Assembly: GCA_021785115.1 (NCBI GenBank)
Contig: JAJYGO010000211.1
Location: 1 to 9,057 of the forward strand
DNA: 9,057 nucleotides
Direction: 5' to 3'
From: Chloroflexota bacterium
GTDB taxonomy: Bacteria; Chloroflexota; Limnocylindria; Limnocylindrales; CSP1-4
Part shown: one piece after another, positions 7,364 through 9,057 of the stretch
Position numbering within the stretch: the stretch's first letter is position 1
How the letters are laid out: each line of letters begins with the position of its first letter
Made by a program: the position numbers and the translations under genes
The notes under the pieces: model-generated
The model's database searches: none
Seen by the model: only the letters and a program-made list of their open reading frames with translations
What the model was told of the DNA's origin: nothing

Positions 7364-7369
7364 ATCATA
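7364..7369 (-). promoter_or_regulatory. Possible -10 element of the marR promoter
   Basis: The minus strand reads TATGAT, a near-consensus -10, 8 nt before the GTG at 7355 and 35 nt before the ATG at 7328. The matching -35 region would fall on operator 1 (about 7386-7393), though no good TTGACA match is seen there. If used, a repressor bound at operator 1 would also block marR transcription. Confidence 0.35.
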
Positions 7370-7388
7370 CGCTTCCCGTCGACGGTAG

Positions 7389-7400
7389 TTGCATCAGCAA
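7389..7400. promoter_or_regulatory. Operator 1, TTGC-N4-GCAA palindrome
   Basis: TTGCATCAGCAA is a palindrome with 4-bp arms and a 4-bp spacer, preceded by TAG. It overlaps the -35 element of the yceI promoter and the expected -35 region of marR. It shares the pattern TAGTTGC-N4-GCAA with operator 2, whose start is 28 bp downstream. Size and position fit a MarR dimer site. Assignment to the adjacent MarR protein is inferred. Confidence 0.6.
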
Positions 7401-7417
7401 TGATCGTGCGATATAGT
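7389..7417 (+). promoter_or_regulatory. Putative sigma70-type promoter of yceI
   Basis: A TTGCAT -35 (7389-7394) and a TATAGT -10 (7412-7417) are separated by exactly 17 bp. Transcription would start near 7424, inside operator 2, giving a leader of about 50 nt with an AAGGAG ribosome-binding site. The stretch is locally AT-richer than its surroundings. Confidence 0.6.
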
Positions 7418-7429
7418 TGCTCCTGCAAC
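7416..7429. promoter_or_regulatory. Operator 2, GTTGC-N4-GCAAC palindrome
   Basis: GTTGCTCCTGCAAC has 5-bp perfect arms and a 4-bp spacer. It begins at the end of the -10 element of the yceI promoter and covers the predicted transcription start, so a bound protein would block open-complex formation. It is the stronger copy of the pair. Confidence 0.6.
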
Positions 7430-7473
7430 CACGTTCCAAACCACCCCACCTCAGCACAAGGAGTCTCACACAG

Positions 7474-8040
7474 ATGGCCACGTGGCAGCTCGATCCAGTC
7501 CATTCCTCCGTGCAGTTCTCGGCTCGCCACATGATGGTGAGCAACGTGCGCGGCAAGTTCCGTGACTTCACGATTGACGTGGAGTTCGACCCGGAGCGCC
7601 CCGAGCAGGGACGGGTGCGGGCGTCCATCCAGGCGGCGAGCATCGACACGTCGATGGAGCAGCGCGACGCCCACCTGCGGTCCGCGGACTTCTTCGATGC
7701 CGAGCAGTACCCCACGCTGACCTTCACGAGCACGGGGGTCGAGAGTGGCGGGAACGACACCTTCCGCCTCCACGGCGATCTCACCATCCGCGGGGAGACG
7801 CGGCCCGTCACGCTCGACGTCGAGTACCTGGGCGCCGCTCGCAACCTCCAGGGTGGGCTCAGCGCCGGCTTCACCGCGCATACCAGGATCAGCCGCAAGG
7901 ACTGGGGTCTGACGTGGAACGTGGGGCTCGAGACCGGCGGCTGGCTGGTGGGCGACGAGGTCCGGGTGGAGATCGACCTCGAGCTTCTCTCGGCGGCCGC
8001 GGAGAAGCCCGCTGCCGAGGCCGAGGTGGGCGCCGCCTGA
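7474..8040 (+). CDS. YceI-family lipocalin-like (polyisoprenoid-binding fold) protein
   Basis: A 188-aa YceI-domain protein. Family members fold as a lipocalin-like beta-barrel that holds a long hydrophobic ligand such as a polyisoprenoid. The barrel covers almost the whole protein: WQLDPVHSSVQFSARH at the N-terminus, then VRGKFRDF (25-32), the conserved SADFFDAEQYPTLTF segment (70-84), LTIRGETRPVTLDVEY and SRKDWGLTWN. A short Ala/Glu-rich tail ends the protein. There is no signal peptide, so this copy is probably cytoplasmic, unlike the periplasmic E. coli YceI. The ATG at 7474 has AAGGAG (7458-7463) 10 nt upstream; an in-frame TTG at 7417 is rejected because it lies in the operator. The gene is divergent from marR and probably repressed by it. 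It is monocistronic, ending at the terminator at 8109-8138. The physiological role is unknown. Confidence 0.94.
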   Translation: MATWQLDPVHSSVQFSARHMMVSNVRGKFRDFTIDVEFDPERPEQGRVRASIQAASIDTSMEQRDAHLRSADFFDAEQYPTLTFTSTGVESGGNDTFRLHGDLTIRGETRPVTLDVEYLGAARNLQGGLSAGFTAHTRISRKDWGLTWNVGLETGGWLVGDEVRVEIDLELLSAAAEKPAAEAEVGAA

Positions 8041-8108
8041 CCGCGGCCCATCTCGCCTGGGGCGCTGCGCGGTCGACCCGCGCCGGCCCCGGCATCGTCC
8101 AGGATCGG

Positions 8109-8138
8109 CGACCCGGCCGGGGCACGGCCGGGTCGTTT
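8109..8138 (+). terminator. Intrinsic terminator after yceI
   Basis: A perfect 10-bp stem (CGACCCGGCC / GGCCGGGTCG) with a 7-nt loop (GGGGCAC) is followed directly by TTT and then CCCGTT. It lies 68 bp after the yceI stop and ahead of the ppgK promoter. The stem is very stable, but the T-run is short. Confidence 0.75.
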
Positions 8139-8175
8139 CCCGTTCCGTGTTCCTCATGGGCGTGCCCTGCACCGC

Positions 8176-8205
8176 TCGATCCCTGGGGTGAGGGACCGCT
8201 AGACT
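8176..8205 (+). promoter_or_regulatory. Putative promoter of ppgK
   Basis: TAGACT at 8200-8205 is a good -10 of the kind seen in high-GC bacteria (TANNNT, preceded by GC). A weak TCGATC -35 lies 18 bp upstream (8176-8181). Transcription would begin near 8212, right on an ATG that opens a 32-codon ORF. The ppgK start would then have a leader of about 41 nt. Confidence 0.5.
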
Positions 8206-8252
8206 GCACGGATGATGGAGGAGGTCATCGACGACGCGAGGAGCGCCCCCGG

Positions 8253-9057
8253 ATGGACGATACCGTGCAATCAGCGCGCGATGCGGACCCAGTGGAGTCC
8301 CCCGGGGTAGCCGGAGCCCCCGCCGAGTCGCGCCCGGGCCGCCCCTTCGGGGTCGGGATCGATGTCGGCGGCACCGGCGTCAAGGCCGCCGTCGTGGACC
8401 TGGAGACCGGCTCCCTGGTCTCTGCCCGGGTCCGCGAGAAGACACCGTCGCCCTCGACGCCGGAGGCCGTGGCGCAGGCCGTGGCGCGCATCGTCGAGCG
8501 GATCGAGGCGTCCGGGCACCGCACCAGGGAGATGCCCACCGGCGCCGGCCTGCCTGGCGTGGCGAAGGACGGATGGCTGAAGACGGCCGCCAACATCGAC
8601 ACGAGCTGGCTTGACGTGCGGGCCCAGGACGTGCTCGAGCGACACCTGGAGCGGCCCGTGCTGATCATCAACGATGCCGACGCGGCCGGTCTGGCCGAGA
8701 TGCGCTACGGCGCCGGCGCCGGGCAGCACGGCGTGGTGCTGATGCTCACGATCGGGACCGGCATCGGGAGCGCCCTGTTCGTCGATGATCGCCTTGTCCC
8801 CAACACCGAGTTCGGGCATCTCGAGTACCACCGCCGCGACGCGGAGACCCTGGTGAGCGGCGCCGCCCGCGAACGGCGCAAGCTCGGCTGGAAGGCCTGG
8901 GCGAAGGAGTTCGACGGCTACCTGGACCGCGTGTACCGCTACTTCTCCCCGGATCTGATGATCCTCGGCGGTGGCGTCAGCAAGGAGACCGGCCGGTATC
9001 TCCAGTACCTCACCCCGCGTGGACCGCTGAAGGTCGCGCGCCTGCTCAACTCCGCCG
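8253..9057 (+). CDS. ppgK: Polyphosphate glucokinase (ROK family), C-terminus cut by window edge
   Basis: Phosphorylates glucose to glucose-6-phosphate using inorganic polyphosphate, and often also ATP, as phosphate donor; it feeds glycolysis in the cytoplasm. 268 residues are visible. An Ala/Pro-rich extension of about 30 residues precedes the phosphate-1 motif GIDVGGTGVK (35-44). The catalytic region is NDADAAG with presumed base Asp141. The phosphate-2 motif is TIGTGIGSA (166-174). PNTEFGHLE is followed by RRDAETLVSGAARERRKLGW and FSPDLMILGGGVSK, which are typical of PpgK. The zinc-binding cysteines of many ROK proteins are absent, as expected for PpgK. The visible end (VARLLNSA) suggests that only 10-20 residues are missing. 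The ATG at 8253 has GAGGAG (8238-8243) 9 nt upstream. The gene has its own promoter after the yceI terminator. Donor specificity cannot be read from the sequence. Confidence 0.94.
   Translation, partial: MDDTVQSARDADPVESPGVAGAPAESRPGRPFGVGIDVGGTGVKAAVVDLETGSLVSARVREKTPSPSTPEAVAQAVARIVERIEASGHRTREMPTGAGLPGVAKDGWLKTAANIDTSWLDVRAQDVLERHLERPVLIINDADAAGLAEMRYGAGAGQHGVVLMLTIGTGIGSALFVDDRLVPNTEFGHLEYHRRDAETLVSGAARERRKLGWKAWAKEFDGYLDRVYRYFSPDLMILGGGVSKETGRYLQYLTPRGPLKVARLLNSA

Noticed and set aside
7417..7473. Upstream TTG start for yceI
   Set aside because: It lies in operator 2, upstream of the predicted transcription start, and the ATG at 7474 has a strong AAGGAG.
8067..8083. GCGCGG-TCGAC-CCGCGC hairpin after yceI
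   Set aside because: A 6-bp stem without a T-run, likely by chance in GC-rich DNA. The hairpin at 8109-8138 is a far better terminator.
8225..8831. Minus-strand frames opposite ppgK
   Set aside because: They are antisense to a gene with full glucokinase motifs and show no family features.

Overview
This is a GC-rich bacterial chromosomal segment with compact, ordinary metabolic genes. There is no sign of phage, insertion sequences, CRISPR, tRNA or rRNA. The gene content (short-Q-loop cytochrome bd oxidase, homodimeric AceE-type pyruvate dehydrogenase, polyphosphate glucokinase) and GC-biased codon use suggest a high-GC Gram-positive-like lineage: an actinobacterium or a GC-rich Chloroflexota member. 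PpgK is mostly known from these groups. The sequence alone does not settle the phylum.

Layout. Positions 1-2380 (minus strand) hold a cydAB operon for cytochrome bd quinol oxidase; cydA is complete and cydB runs off the left edge. A 166-bp divergent intergenic region (2381-2546) separates cydA from a plus-strand HAD-superfamily, 2-haloacid-dehalogenase-like gene (2547-3272). A 189-bp gap with a GACCG-rich stretch and a plausible sigma70-type promoter leads into a 171-aa protein of unknown function (3462-3977). This gene converges, 20 bp apart, on aceE (3998-6694, minus strand), encoding the pyruvate dehydrogenase E1 subunit. Just upstream of aceE on the same strand is a MarR-family regulator (6738-7328), 43 bp away and probably co-transcribed. 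MarR is divergent from a YceI-family lipocalin-like gene (7474-8040), which ends at a strong intrinsic terminator (8109-8138). A polyphosphate glucokinase gene (8253-right edge) follows with its own promoter. No gene-free stretch exceeds 300 bp.

How the parts may work together. The clearest regulatory structure is the marR-yceI divergent region. Two TTGC-N4-GCAA palindromes, 28 bp apart, lie on the -35 element and on the -10/start-site region of a well-formed yceI promoter. This is the expected layout for repression by the adjacent MarR protein. Because aceE lies directly behind marR, the same control could extend to the entry of pyruvate into the TCA cycle. The other genes concern glucose phosphorylation (ppgK), pyruvate oxidation (aceE) and terminal respiration (cydAB), but nothing in the sequence shows that they form one regulon.

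I found no convincing new multi-gene system. The points most worth a second look are the MarR operator pair, the marR-aceE pairing, a Glu-to-Gln change in the quinol-binding loop of CydA, a DosR-like box ahead of cydA, and a possible leaderless mini-ORF overlapping the ppgK start.
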